A stretch of 64,000 nucleotides of DNA from positions 124,001 through 188,000 of the forward strand of contig CAKQTC010000001.1 of NCBI GenBank assembly GCA_934274515.1. The letters are read 5' to 3'. The first letter of the stretch is position 1; each line of letters starts with the position of its first letter. A model generated the notes under the pieces. That model did no database searches and was not told where the DNA came from. It saw only the letters and a program-made list of their open reading frames with translations. This DNA comes from an uncultured Clostridia bacterium (GTDB lineage Bacteria; Bacillota; Clostridia; Christensenellales; DTU072). Positions 56,757 through 64,000 of the stretch are shown in pieces. A program made the translations under genes and the position numbers.

Positions 56757-57461
56757 ATGAAAAACAAACAACCGGTTCAACTTTCCGACAGAGATATTTT
56801 TAACAACAAAATGCACACGGTAGGCAGGATATTTACCTGGATTGCGCTAGGTTTGATATGTCTTGTTCCCGTGTTCTACTGCGTATCGGCAAAAACTCTT
56901 CCCGACGCCAAAGCACTCGGCAAATGCGTACCGTTCCTTTTGGGATACGTCGCGATAGGACTTATCGAAGCGGTAAGTTACGCCCCGTTGCTCGGCACCG
57001 GCGGGCAGTATATGTCTTTCATAACGGGCAACGTAAGCAACCTTAAACTTCCCTGCGCCATAAACGCTCAAAGCATTACCGGCGTCGAAAAAGGCAGCGA
57101 AGAAGAAGAAATCGTCACTTCTATCTCGATTGCGGTAAGCAGTATCGTCACGACTCTCGTCATTGCGATAGGACTTATTCCGCTTATTATTTTCCAAAAC
57201 CAAATAGTCGATATACTCGCTCCGGTTTCCCCGTACGTAATTCCCGCTATCTTCGGCGGACTGACCTTGGTTCTTATCGCGCAATACTTCAAAATAGCGA
57301 TTATTCCCTTTATCGGTTGCATACTCATCTGTGTTGCAGGCACCCTTATCGGCAACAAACTCGGCAAACCAAACCTTATGAGTCAATCGACGATGGTCGT
57401 CGTAGGCATGGCTGTAAGCGGTATAAGCACGACGATTCTGTACAAGAAGAATAAAATATAA
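56757..57461 (+). CDS. Membrane protein partner of the DUF5058 protein
   Basis: 234 residues, with hydrophobic segments near 25-45, 60-80, 120-148 and 158-215. No named family was recognised. AAAGGAG is well placed before the ATG at 56757. The start is 14 nt after the DUF5058 stop, which makes a two-subunit transporter plausible. LGTGGQYMSFITGNVSNLKL (about 83-102) and the KPNLMSQSTMVV segment may be conserved core motifs. Confidence 0.65.
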   Translation: MKNKQPVQLSDRDIFNNKMHTVGRIFTWIALGLICLVPVFYCVSAKTLPDAKALGKCVPFLLGYVAIGLIEAVSYAPLLGTGGQYMSFITGNVSNLKLPCAINAQSITGVEKGSEEEEIVTSISIAVSSIVTTLVIAIGLIPLIIFQNQIVDILAPVSPYVIPAIFGGLTLVLIAQYFKIAIIPFIGCILICVAGTLIGNKLGKPNLMSQSTMVVVGMAVSGISTTILYKKNKI

Positions 57462-57513
57462 CGAAAAACGGCGCGATTACAATATTTTACAACAAGTGCG
57501 TTTGCGAAAACTC

Positions 57514-57542
57514 TTGCAAAAAACTCGCGCGCGTAATATAAT
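57514..57542 (+). promoter_or_regulatory. Promoter of the 460-residue membrane protein/cys unit
   Basis: TTGCAA (57514-57519), 17-nt spacer, TATAAT (57537-57542). The leader includes a GGCGCG/CGCGCC-like hairpin near 57565-57580. Confidence 0.6.
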
Positions 57543-57623
57543 TAAAATACAATGAGTTTATAAAGGCGCGTTGCGCCGAAAGTTTAACACCATCGGTAAG
57601 AACCGATACTTCGGGAGGAAGTA

Positions 57624-59006
57624 ATGGCGGTAAGAGCAAACAACGTCAACAATGCGCGCAAAGCGCGTATGTGGAGCGAGCAGGACGACGCTAATCTCGT
57701 TATCCTGCTCAGACGCAAAATTAAAGACACGACGGTGGCTATTCGCGAGAGCGAAACTCCGTACGAAAGGTCTCGCCTAAAAGCGCAAAGAGCGCGTTAT
57801 AAAGAAATGCTCCGTAAAGTCGAAACCGGCAACTACAACGGGGATATTATTTTTAACGAACTTCGCGCGGCGGCGGCGCTCAGGCAGGAATCGGAATTCG
57901 CGTCCGGACTGCATACGTCGATGGCAGGCGGCAAAGCGTACACCAATTCTTACGGCAACGTCGATTTCGACTACGAAGCCGCTTTTCGCAAAAAACGTTA
58001 TTACGGCGCGTCTTTGCCGATAATTCTTACGTTGCTTTCCATTATTCTCCTTGCTTCTATGCTACTCGGCATACTCTCGCCTCACTACATCAACCGTACG
58101 ATTACGAATAAAATAACCGACGGCACGCAAGGCATGATTAACATAAACACTATGTTCGTCTATAAAATCGATTCCGTCGTTCCGGGTACGAATTCCCTTA
58201 CGATTAACGGCGTAACCCTTTTGCAGGGCGACATCAAGGTTCAAGCAGACGAAAACGGCAAATGGTGGTGGCCCGAAGCAAACTATCCGAGCGAGTACGT
58301 AATCGAACAAGGAAAACCCTACGCCACAATTGACTCCGAAGGAAAAGTAAAAGAAAGCGGAGCGGAAAGCGTTCTTCTTAAACGAGATTTAGGCGTAACC
58401 GCCATTTACATAGACGCGGCGGACGTTATCAAAGCATGGTTCCACACCAAAATGCTTGAAAAGACGCGTATAGACGTACTCGAAAATCTCTCCGTATTCC
58501 AAGGAACGAGCGCGTTCTATTCTATCTTCCTTGCCGACGGAAAAGCGTCGCAACTCGTCATTAAAAAAGAAAACGGTCAATACAACCGTGAAACGATAAT
58601 TAACCATCTCGGCGTATACGGCGCGATTTTATACAACATTGTAGCCATCGTCTTTATGGTTATCATCTTGATACAAAACATCGTACGCATATTTACGTAC
58701 ACTTCGAGAAGACTGCACTTTACGACGTTTTTGTGCTTGCTGTTTAGCGCGCTCGGCTGGATATCCCCCGCTCTCGCTACCTGCGAAGGCACGGAACTCG
58801 GCGTAGCGTTCAAAAACTATTTCCTCAATCTCACAAATGCGGAAGCATTTATGTCGGAAGCAACCGCGTCGGTAGGCGTTACTATTATGGGAATTATCCC
58901 GGTTGCAATTTGTTTCGTTATGCTCATACTGCCGAAGTTCTTCCGCAACAGGCATAAAGATTTGCCCGCACGCGTCCCGAAAGGAAACAGAAAAGCACAC
59001 GTTTAA
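57624..59006 (+). CDS. Unknown membrane protein, 460 residues
   Basis: N-terminal 130 residues are soluble, strongly basic and helical (MWSEQDDANLVILLRRKIKD ... ARYKEMLRKVETG), probably cytoplasmic. A first membrane helix (about 132-156) is followed by an extracytoplasmic region of about 175 residues (158-332), then three helices (about 334-357, 363-384 and 416-440) and a basic tail. No family was recognised. GGGAGG is before the ATG. The cysE gene begins 14 nt downstream, so it may lie in the same transcript as the cysteine genes. Confidence 0.65.
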   Translation: MAVRANNVNNARKARMWSEQDDANLVILLRRKIKDTTVAIRESETPYERSRLKAQRARYKEMLRKVETGNYNGDIIFNELRAAAALRQESEFASGLHTSMAGGKAYTNSYGNVDFDYEAAFRKKRYYGASLPIILTLLSIILLASMLLGILSPHYINRTITNKITDGTQGMININTMFVYKIDSVVPGTNSLTINGVTLLQGDIKVQADENGKWWWPEANYPSEYVIEQGKPYATIDSEGKVKESGAESVLLKRDLGVTAIYIDAADVIKAWFHTKMLEKTRIDVLENLSVFQGTSAFYSIFLADGKASQLVIKKENGQYNRETIINHLGVYGAILYNIVAIVFMVIILIQNIVRIFTYTSRRLHFTTFLCLLFSALGWISPALATCEGTELGVAFKNYFLNLTNAEAFMSEATASVGVTIMGIIPVAICFVMLILPKFFRNRHKDLPARVPKGNRKAHV

Positions 59007-59020
59007 TATATATATAGAAT

Positions 59021-59698
59021 ATGTTTGACAACATAAAAGCGGATTTGGCGGTGGCGCTCGAAAAAGACCCTGCCGCAAAAAGTAAACTAGAAATAATTTT
59101 CACCTATGGTGGTTTCCGCGCGCTTTGCTCTTATCGCAGAGCGCATTGGTTTTATATGCATAAAATGAAAATGCTCGCGTTTATAATCACGGCGCGCGCG
59201 CGTAGAAACTACGGTATAGAAATTCATCCTGCGGCAAAAATCGGTAAAGGTATATTTATCGACCACGGCGTAGGCGTTATTATCGGAGAAACCACGGAAA
59301 TCGGCGACAACGTAACCATTTATCAGGGCGTTACACTCGGCGGTACGGGTAAAGAAACGGGCAAACGTCACCCTACGATAGAGAACAACGTTATGGTGTG
59401 CGCAGGCGCAAAAATTCTCGGGCCCGTCACAATCGGGGAATACTCGAAAATCGGCGCGGGTAGCGTCGTGCTTAAAGACGTTCCCCCGCATTGCACGGTC
59501 GTAGGCGTTCCGGGCAGAATTGTTCGTATGCACGGCGAAAAATATCGCGATATGGACCAAAAACTCCCTGACCCCGTTTTGGAAGAATTCGCTCGCCTTA
59601 ACGCTCGATTAGAAGTTATAGAAAAAAATTTGAATATCTCGTCCTGCCGCTACTCGATAGCGCAACAAATGGAAGAACGAGATAACGACGGAGAATAA
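59021..59698 (+). CDS. cysE: Serine O-acetyltransferase
   Basis: 225 residues, cysteine biosynthesis step 1. Left-handed beta-helix repeats and the signature ATIGKGIFIDHGVGVIIGET, then TIYQGVTLGGTGKETGKRHP and GAKILGPVTIGEYSKIGAGS, identify CysE/EpsC. The N-terminal domain is short. The last residues are ERDNDGE rather than the Ile end that inserts into CysK, so formation of the classic CysE-CysK complex is uncertain. No good ribosome binding site is seen; the ATG is 14 nt after the preceding gene. cysS follows after 12 nt. Confidence 0.93.
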   Translation: MFDNIKADLAVALEKDPAAKSKLEIIFTYGGFRALCSYRRAHWFYMHKMKMLAFIITARARRNYGIEIHPAAKIGKGIFIDHGVGVIIGETTEIGDNVTIYQGVTLGGTGKETGKRHPTIENNVMVCAGAKILGPVTIGEYSKIGAGSVVLKDVPPHCTVVGVPGRIVRMHGEKYRDMDQKLPDPVLEEFARLNARLEVIEKNLNISSCRYSIAQQMEERDNDGE

Positions 59699-59710
59699 AC
59701 GGAGAATAAA

Positions 59711-61105
59711 ATGCTTAAAGTATACAATACGCTTACGCGTAAAAAAGAAGAGTTTACGCCCGTCCGCGACGGCGCGGTTTATATGTACTCTTGCGGACCG
59801 ACCGTTTACAGTTACGCTCATATAGGCAATTTAAGAACCTACGTTTTTATGGACCTTGTGAGAAGAGTTATGAAATACGACGGGTACAAACTGAAAGGCG
59901 TAATGAATATCACGGACGTAGGACACTTACTCGACGACGGCGACAGCGGCGAAGACAAAATGCAAAAAGCCGCGCGCGAACAGAAAAAAACGCCGTGGGA
60001 AATCGCCGCATACTACACCGACGTTTTCTTTCGCGACCTTGCCGCGCTTAACATCGGCAAACCCGAAATAATAGCGAAAGCAACCGACCATATCCCGGAA
60101 ATGATAGAATTCGTGCAAAAACTGCTCGAAAAAGGCTATGCGTATGAAATAAGCGACGGCATTTACTTCGACATATCCAAATTCCCGTCCTACGGTAAAC
60201 TGTCGGGACAAACTATCGACGAAAAAGAAGCGGGCGCACGCGTGGAAGAAAACAGTGAAAAACGTCACCCTGCCGACTTCGCGCTTTGGAAAAAGGCGGA
60301 CAAAAACCACATAATGCAATGGGAAAGCCCGTGGGGTATGGGTTACCCCGGTTGGCACATCGAATGTAGCGCAATGAGCAGAAAATACCTGGGCGAAGTG
60401 TTCGATTTGCATACGGGCGGCATAGACGCCGTTCCCGTTCACCACGAAAACGAAATAGCCCAAAACGAGGCGCTCGCCGGGAAACAAACCGTAAACTACT
60501 GGATGCACGGCGAATTTATGATGGTAGACGGCGGCAAAATGAGCAAAAGTTTAGGCAACGTGTACACCATAAAACAACTCGAAGGCAAAGGTTACGACGC
60601 GCTCGACTTCCGTTTCTTCTGCCTTAACGCTCACTATCGGAAAAAACTCAATTTCACGTTTGAAGGGCTTACCGCCGCGAGGACGTCGAGAGAACGTATA
60701 CTGGCTTCTCTTGCAAAACACAAAGCGTCCCCCGCTCCGACCGAAAGTGGAAAACTCGACGAGTATAAAAAACAGTTTATCGACGCGATAAACGACGACA
60801 TCAATATCCCGCTCGCGCTCGGCGTGCTGTTCAATATGCTGAAAGAACCTGCAAGTAAAGATATTTACGCGCTCGCGCTCGACTTCGACAGAGTATTCGG
60901 ACTTAACTTCGACAAACTTCCCGAGGAAGCGAAAAAGGAAGAGCCTACGGACGTTCCCGAAGAAGTTAAACAACTGGTCGAAAAGAGAAAACAGGCGAAA
61001 AAAGACAAGAATTTCGCGCTTGCGGACGAAATCAGAGCAGAAATAAGCAAACTCGGCTACTCCGTGTCGGATACGAGAGAAGGTGTAAAAATAACGAAAA
61101 ACTAA
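59711..61105 (+). CDS. cysS: Cysteinyl-tRNA synthetase
   Basis: 464 residues. Class I synthetase with [17 protein letters not shown] (HIGH-type) near the start and [14 protein letters not shown] (KMSKS) near residue 280. Zinc ligands are expected in the [11 protein letters not shown] and HHENEIAQ segments, all present. The DALR-like C-terminal part ends [18 protein letters not shown] precedes the ATG. cysE-cysS is a common Firmicutes pair. Confidence 0.97.
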   Translation: MLKVYNTLTRKKEEFTPVRDGAVYMYSCGPTVYSYAHIGNLRTYVFMDLVRRVMKYDGYKLKGVMNITDVGHLLDDGDSGEDKMQKAAREQKKTPWEIAAYYTDVFFRDLAALNIGKPEIIAKATDHIPEMIEFVQKLLEKGYAYEISDGIYFDISKFPSYGKLSGQTIDEKEAGARVEENSEKRHPADFALWKKADKNHIMQWESPWGMGYPGWHIECSAMSRKYLGEVFDLHTGGIDAVPVHHENEIAQNEALAGKQTVNYWMHGEFMMVDGGKMSKSLGNVYTIKQLEGKGYDALDFRFFCLNAHYRKKLNFTFEGLTAARTSRERILASLAKHKASPAPTESGKLDEYKKQFIDAINDDINIPLALGVLFNMLKEPASKDIYALALDFDRVFGLNFDKLPEEAKKEEPTDVPEEVKQLVEKRKQAKKDKNFALADEIRAEISKLGYSVSDTREGVKITKN

Positions 61106-61126
61106 CCGCAAAAGAAGGTGTCGAAA

Positions 61127-61558
61127 ATGATGGTTTCTACCAAAGGGCGTTACGCTTTAAGAGTGCTTATCGACCTTGCCGAACACGACGGCGAGGGTTT
61201 CGTCACGCTAAAAGACGTCGCCGCGCGCCAAAACATATCTAAAAAATACCTAGAACAAATCGTGCCTATGCTTAACAAGGCAGATATCGTAATAGGCAGT
61301 CGCGGTTTTCAAGGCGGATATATGCTTGCAAAAAAACCATCGGAAATAACCGTCGGCGACGTGCTTAGAATAACCGAAGGCAGCCTAGCCCCGGTCGCGT
61401 GCCTGGATAAAGAACCGTTCGGTTGCGACAGGAAAAACGACTGCCTTACGCTCCCCGTTTGGAAAGGTCTATACAAAACGATAACGGATTATCTTGACGG
61501 CATATCCTTGCGCGACGTTCTCGACAACGCCGACTCCGCCGATAATTACGTTATTTAA
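61127..61558 (+). CDS. Rrf2 family transcription regulator (CymR/IscR-like)
   Basis: 143 residues from the ATG at 61127, with AAGG 8 nt upstream. The winged helix MMVSTKGRYALRVLIDLAEH ... NISKKYLEQIVPMLNKADIV is typical of Rrf2. Three cysteines (CLDKEPFGCDRKNDC, spacing 7 and 5) resemble the Fe-S cluster ligands of IscR. CymR controls cysteine metabolism in Firmicutes; the location after cysE-cysS and facing cysK supports that role. A terminator follows. Metal or Fe-S binding is inferred. Confidence 0.85.
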   Translation: MMVSTKGRYALRVLIDLAEHDGEGFVTLKDVAARQNISKKYLEQIVPMLNKADIVIGSRGFQGGYMLAKKPSEITVGDVLRITEGSLAPVACLDKEPFGCDRKNDCLTLPVWKGLYKTITDYLDGISLRDVLDNADSADNYVI

Positions 61559-61583
61559 TTTAGATTTGTTACAAAAATTTTTT

Positions 61584-61613
61584 GCCTTCCCTATTTTCGG
61601 GAAGGCATTTTTT
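61584..61613 (+). terminator. Terminator of the cysE-cysS-Rrf2 unit
   Basis: Stem GCCTTCCC/GGGAAGGC (61584-61591 with 61599-61606) followed by ATTTTTT. Confidence 0.85.
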
Positions 61614-61781
61614 ATAACAACGCAAATGCGTGATAAACTATGATTTCGGCGGAAACCGTCGGTGTCTTACGGTTTTTTCGCAAATCGCCGTTTTGGAATA
61701 CTACGCTAAAAACTATTTCAAGTAAGTTTTCTCGTTTATGGTGTAAATCCTTTTATTTGATGAAAATTATTTCGCCGTAGT

Positions 61782-62708
61782 TCATTTGAACATCTCGGTC
61801 GAAAGATACCTATCCCCCGTATCGGGCAAAAGCGCGACGATAAGTTTTCCTTTGTTTTCTTCTCGCTTTGCGAGTATGCTCGCCGCATGCAACGCCGCCC
61901 CGGAGGATATACCTACGAGTATGCCTTCTTTTTGAGCAAATTCTCTGCCTGCCGCAAACGCGTCGTCGTTTTCGATTGTCAACACTTCGTCGTAGACGCT
62001 CGTGTCGAGCGTGTCGGGGACGAATCCCGCTCCGATGCCTTGAATTTTATGCGCTCCCGCTACCCCTTTCGATAGAACAGGCGAAGAAGCCGGTTCGACC
62101 GCGACGATTTTTACGTTCGGGTTCTGCTCTTTAAGATACTTTCCCACTCCGCTTATCGTCCCGCCCGTTCCTACGCCTGCTACGAAAATATCGACTTTGC
62201 CGTCGGTGTCCGCCCATATTTCCGGTCCCGTAGTAAGATAATGCGCTCTCGGGTTAACGGGGTTCGTAAACTGCCCTGCAATAAACGCTCCGTCTATCTC
62301 GGACGCGAGTTCTTCCGCTTTCTTTATCGCGCCTTTCATTCCTTTCGTGCCGTCGGTAAGCACGATTTCCGCGCCGTACGCCTTGATAAGATTGCGCCTT
62401 TCCACCGACATCGTTTCGGGCATGGTTATGATTATTCTGTACCCCTTAGCCGCCGCTATCGCCGCAAGCCCGATACCCGTGTTTCCGCTCGTAGGCTCGA
62501 TAATGACCGACCCCGCTCTAAGTTTGCCCGTCTTCTCCGCATCTTCTATCATCGCTTTCGCTACCCTGTCTTTAACCGAACCGGCAGGATTAAAATATTC
62601 TATCTTTACCGCAACTCGACCCAAAAAGTCCTTTCCTTGCGCAAAATTCCGCACTTCGAGCATCGGCGTCTTCCCTATAAGTTCCGTCATCGATTTATAT
62701 ATATTCAT
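61782..62708 (-). CDS. cysK: Cysteine synthase A
   Basis: 308 residues. O-acetylserine sulfhydrylase, step 2 of cysteine synthesis. PLP-lysine in NPAGSVKDRVA, the substrate loop PTSGNTGIGLA, the GTGGTISGVG phosphate clamp and the late GISSGAALHAA are all present. GGAGAGAAGGG precedes the ATG. A full consensus promoter and an inverted repeat lie upstream (62728-62783). Convergent to the Rrf2 gene, 168 bp away without other features. Confidence 0.96.
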   Translation of the reverse strand: MNIYKSMTELIGKTPMLEVRNFAQGKDFLGRVAVKIEYFNPAGSVKDRVAKAMIEDAEKTGKLRAGSVIIEPTSGNTGIGLAAIAAAKGYRIIITMPETMSVERRNLIKAYGAEIVLTDGTKGMKGAIKKAEELASEIDGAFIAGQFTNPVNPRAHYLTTGPEIWADTDGKVDIFVAGVGTGGTISGVGKYLKEQNPNVKIVAVEPASSPVLSKGVAGAHKIQGIGAGFVPDTLDTSVYDEVLTIENDDAFAAGREFAQKEGILVGISSGAALHAASILAKREENKGKLIVALLPDTGDRYLSTEMFK

Positions 62709-62727
62709 TTGCCCTTCTCTCCTTAAT

Positions 62728-62755
62728 TCCTAGTTTACCTAGTTGTTTAATAGGA
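62728..62755 (-). promoter_or_regulatory. Candidate operator downstream of the cysK -10 box
   Basis: Inverted repeat TCCTA ... TAGGA (28 bp overall, 62728-62755), with an additional internal ACCTAG, lying over the predicted transcription start. It is a good place for repression; the Rrf2 regulator encoded 1.2 kb away is the natural candidate. The site resembles no motif I can place with certainty. Confidence 0.4.
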
Positions 62756-62783
62756 TTATATCTTTATCGAAAAAGTTTGTCAA
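62755..62783 (-). promoter_or_regulatory. Consensus promoter of cysK
   Basis: Minus strand TTGACA (62778-62783), 17-nt spacer, TATAAT (62755-62760): full match to consensus. Confidence 0.8.
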
Positions 62784-62793
62784 TCGATTTATG

Positions 62794-62824
62794 AAAAAAA
62801 ACGGACTTGCCGTCCGTTTTTTTT
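62794..62824 (-). terminator. Terminator of rplL
   Basis: Stem ACGGAC/GTCCGT (62801-62806 with 62811-62816) extended by A and T runs on both sides, ending in an 8-T run on either strand. It separates rplJL from cysK and shows that this ribosomal unit does not continue into rpoB. Confidence 0.85.
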
Positions 62825-62942
62825 GTATGCCAAAAATTAGGTTGTTTGTGGCGGAGCGGATAAGGTACGTTTTTACCGTTTACGACTTGACTTTCGAGAC
62901 GGTAAGCGAACGAACCTTTATGCTCCTTGTGTGGTAAGAAGA

Positions 62943-63317
62943 TTACTTAATTTCTACTTCTGCGCCGGCTGCTTTGAGTTTCTCGGCGAGTTCGTCGGCA
63001 ACTTCTTTGCTTACGCCTTCTTTAACCGCTTTGGGCGCGCCGTCAACCATAGCCTTAGCGTCAACCAAGCCAAGACCGGTCGCTTCTCTTACCGCTTTGA
63101 TAACTGCGATTTTGTTTGCGCCTGCCGCTTTGAGTACTACGTCAAATTCGGTTTTTTCTTCTTCTGCCGCAGCAGCGGGAGCAGCCGCAGCACCGGCAAC
63201 TGCCATAGGAGCAGCCGCGCTTACGCCAAATTCTTCTTCGAGAGCCTTAACGAGGTCGTTAAGTTCGAGAACAGTCATAGATTTAACTTCTTCGATTATT
63301 TTAGCAATGTCTGCCAT
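62943..63317 (-). CDS. rplL: 50S ribosomal protein bL12 (L7/L12)
   Basis: 124 residues. N-terminal dimerisation domain ([20 protein letters not shown]), an Ala-rich hinge (about 36-52), and the C-terminal domain with [20 protein letters not shown] and [16 protein letters not shown]. It forms the ribosomal stalk that recruits translation factors. It follows rplJ by 30 nt and ends in a terminator. rpoB does not follow. Confidence 0.97.
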   Translation of the reverse strand: MADIAKIIEEVKSMTVLELNDLVKALEEEFGVSAAAPMAVAGAAAAPAAAAEEEKTEFDVVLKAAGANKIAVIKAVREATGLGLVDAKAMVDGAPKAVKEGVSKEVADELAEKLKAAGAEVEIK

Positions 63318-63347
63318 TTTTGAATTCCTCCGTTATATTTTATAAAA

Positions 63348-63836
63348 TTATTCGGCTTTTTCCGCAATAGCGGCAATACATCTCGCAAATCTCGAAACGG
63401 GCGATTGCAACAGTCCGAGTATTTGAGAAATAAGACCTTCTCTGCTGGGTAAGGTAGCCAAAACCTTGCACCCTTCTTCATCAAGATATTTACCGTCTAC
63501 AAATCCGCATTTAACAGCCATTTTCTTATAAGCCTTTGCTTTGTCCATGGCAATTTTAGCGGGAGCGGCAATATCGTCCGAGCCTAACGCAATAGCCGTA
63601 GGTCCGTTAAGCGCGTCGTCGAACTGGTTATAACCGAGTTCGTTAAGAGCGATTTTCATAAGTCTGTTTTTGTAAACGTGATAACTTACGCCCGATTTAC
63701 GGAATTCGCTACGCAGCGCGGTGTCTTCGGCAACGGTCAAGCCCTTGTAGTCAACCAAAACAAAAGAACTCGCTTTTTCGAGTTTTGCTTTTATTTCGGC
63801 AACTTTTTCGACTTTCGCATCTCTAAACGCTGACAT
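63348..63836 (-). CDS. rplJ: 50S ribosomal protein uL10
   Basis: 162 residues from the ATG at 63836, with AAGGAGG 5 nt upstream (a TTG one codon earlier is also in frame). It anchors the bL12 stalk to 23S rRNA. Typical segments are SSFVLVDYKGLTVAEDTALR, VSYHVYKNRLMKIAL and LNGPTAIAL. It is followed by rplL. A terminator-like hairpin lies in its leader (63924-63962). Confidence 0.97.
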   Translation of the reverse strand: MSAFRDAKVEKVAEIKAKLEKASSFVLVDYKGLTVAEDTALRSEFRKSGVSYHVYKNRLMKIALNELGYNQFDDALNGPTAIALGSDDIAAPAKIAMDKAKAYKKMAVKCGFVDGKYLDEEGCKVLATLPSREGLISQILGLLQSPVSRFARCIAAIAEKAE

Positions 63837-63923
63837 CAAAACCTCCTTACAGAATAACTTTTATACCGTTTTTGGCAATATACTTTTTTATTTTCCGATA
63901 TAACGCCGAAAAGCGAACGTCGG

Positions 63924-63962
63924 ACAAACAAAAACTCCGTACGATCATAGACCATACGGAGT
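63924..63962 (-). terminator. Terminator-like hairpin in the rplJ leader
   Basis: On the minus strand ACTCCGTA (63955-63962) pairs with TACGGAGT (63934-63941) and is followed by TTTTTGTTTGT. It is about 90 nt before rplJ. It may end an upstream rplA unit or act as an attenuator, as in L10 leaders of other Firmicutes. No consensus promoter was found between it and rplJ. Confidence 0.6.
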
Positions 63963-64000
63963 AACGTAACTTTTTTGTTAAAAGCAATTCGTTTCCCGTT

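Overview
The window reads as chromosomal DNA of a Bacillota (Firmicutes) bacterium, most likely an uncultured gut-type member of the Clostridia. Supporting signs are Firmicutes-type families (RqcP/YabO, Jag/KhpB, DUF1540, DUF1846, DUF975, DUF5058, QueT), strong AGGAGG-type ribosome binding sites, consensus TTGACA-17-TATAAT promoters, and large InlB-type repeat lipoproteins. No phage, insertion sequence, CRISPR array, rRNA or tRNA gene was found.

Layout. 1-3274: 5' part of rpoB (minus strand, C-terminus outside the window). 3.7-6 kb: GtrA-like membrane protein, rqcP and a fused ispDF. 6-9 kb: gdhA with a DUF1846 gene. 9-11.2 kb: a hypoxanthine-DNA glycosylase, queT behind a probable preQ1-I riboswitch, and a lipoprotein. 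11.3-14.3 kb: glyA with two membrane-protein genes and a duplicated palindrome-rich repeat. 14.3-17.6 kb: a metallo-hydrolase, two adjacent COG0523/CobW GTPases (one with a histidine-rich tandem repeat, one fused to a DUF1980/YcgQ-like domain) and secG. 17.7-22.4 kb: a BspA/InlB lipoprotein, rplI, a DUF1540 protein, noncoding tandem repeats and a GH13 glucosidase. 22.4-32.5 kb: one 10.1-kb gene for a 3365-residue repeat lipoprotein. 32.8-44 kb: manA, HAD phosphatase, AI-2E-type and DUF1624 membrane proteins, serS, rlmA-like and GH31 genes. 44-50 kb: lipid kinase, gyrA, gyrB, dtd. 50.7-54.6 kb: the rpmH-rnpA-yidD-yidC-jag-mnmE cluster. 54.8-59 kb: ybaK, a DUF5058 transporter-like pair and an unknown membrane protein. 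59-62.7 kb: cysteine module (cysE-cysS-Rrf2 regulator facing cysK). 62.9-64 kb: rplL and rplJ.

Two gene orders are unusual. rplJL and rpoB, normally adjacent, sit at opposite ends of the window, about 60 kb apart on the same strand. gyrBA follows the mnmE/rpmH cluster in the same orientation, without dnaA, dnaN, recF or mnmG. Both suggest rearrangement near the replication origin. The most interesting accessory items are the giant surface lipoprotein, the two metal-GTPase-like proteins, the riboswitch, a group of apparently leaderless genes whose -10 box lies exactly 6 nt before the ATG, and several families of noncoding repeats.
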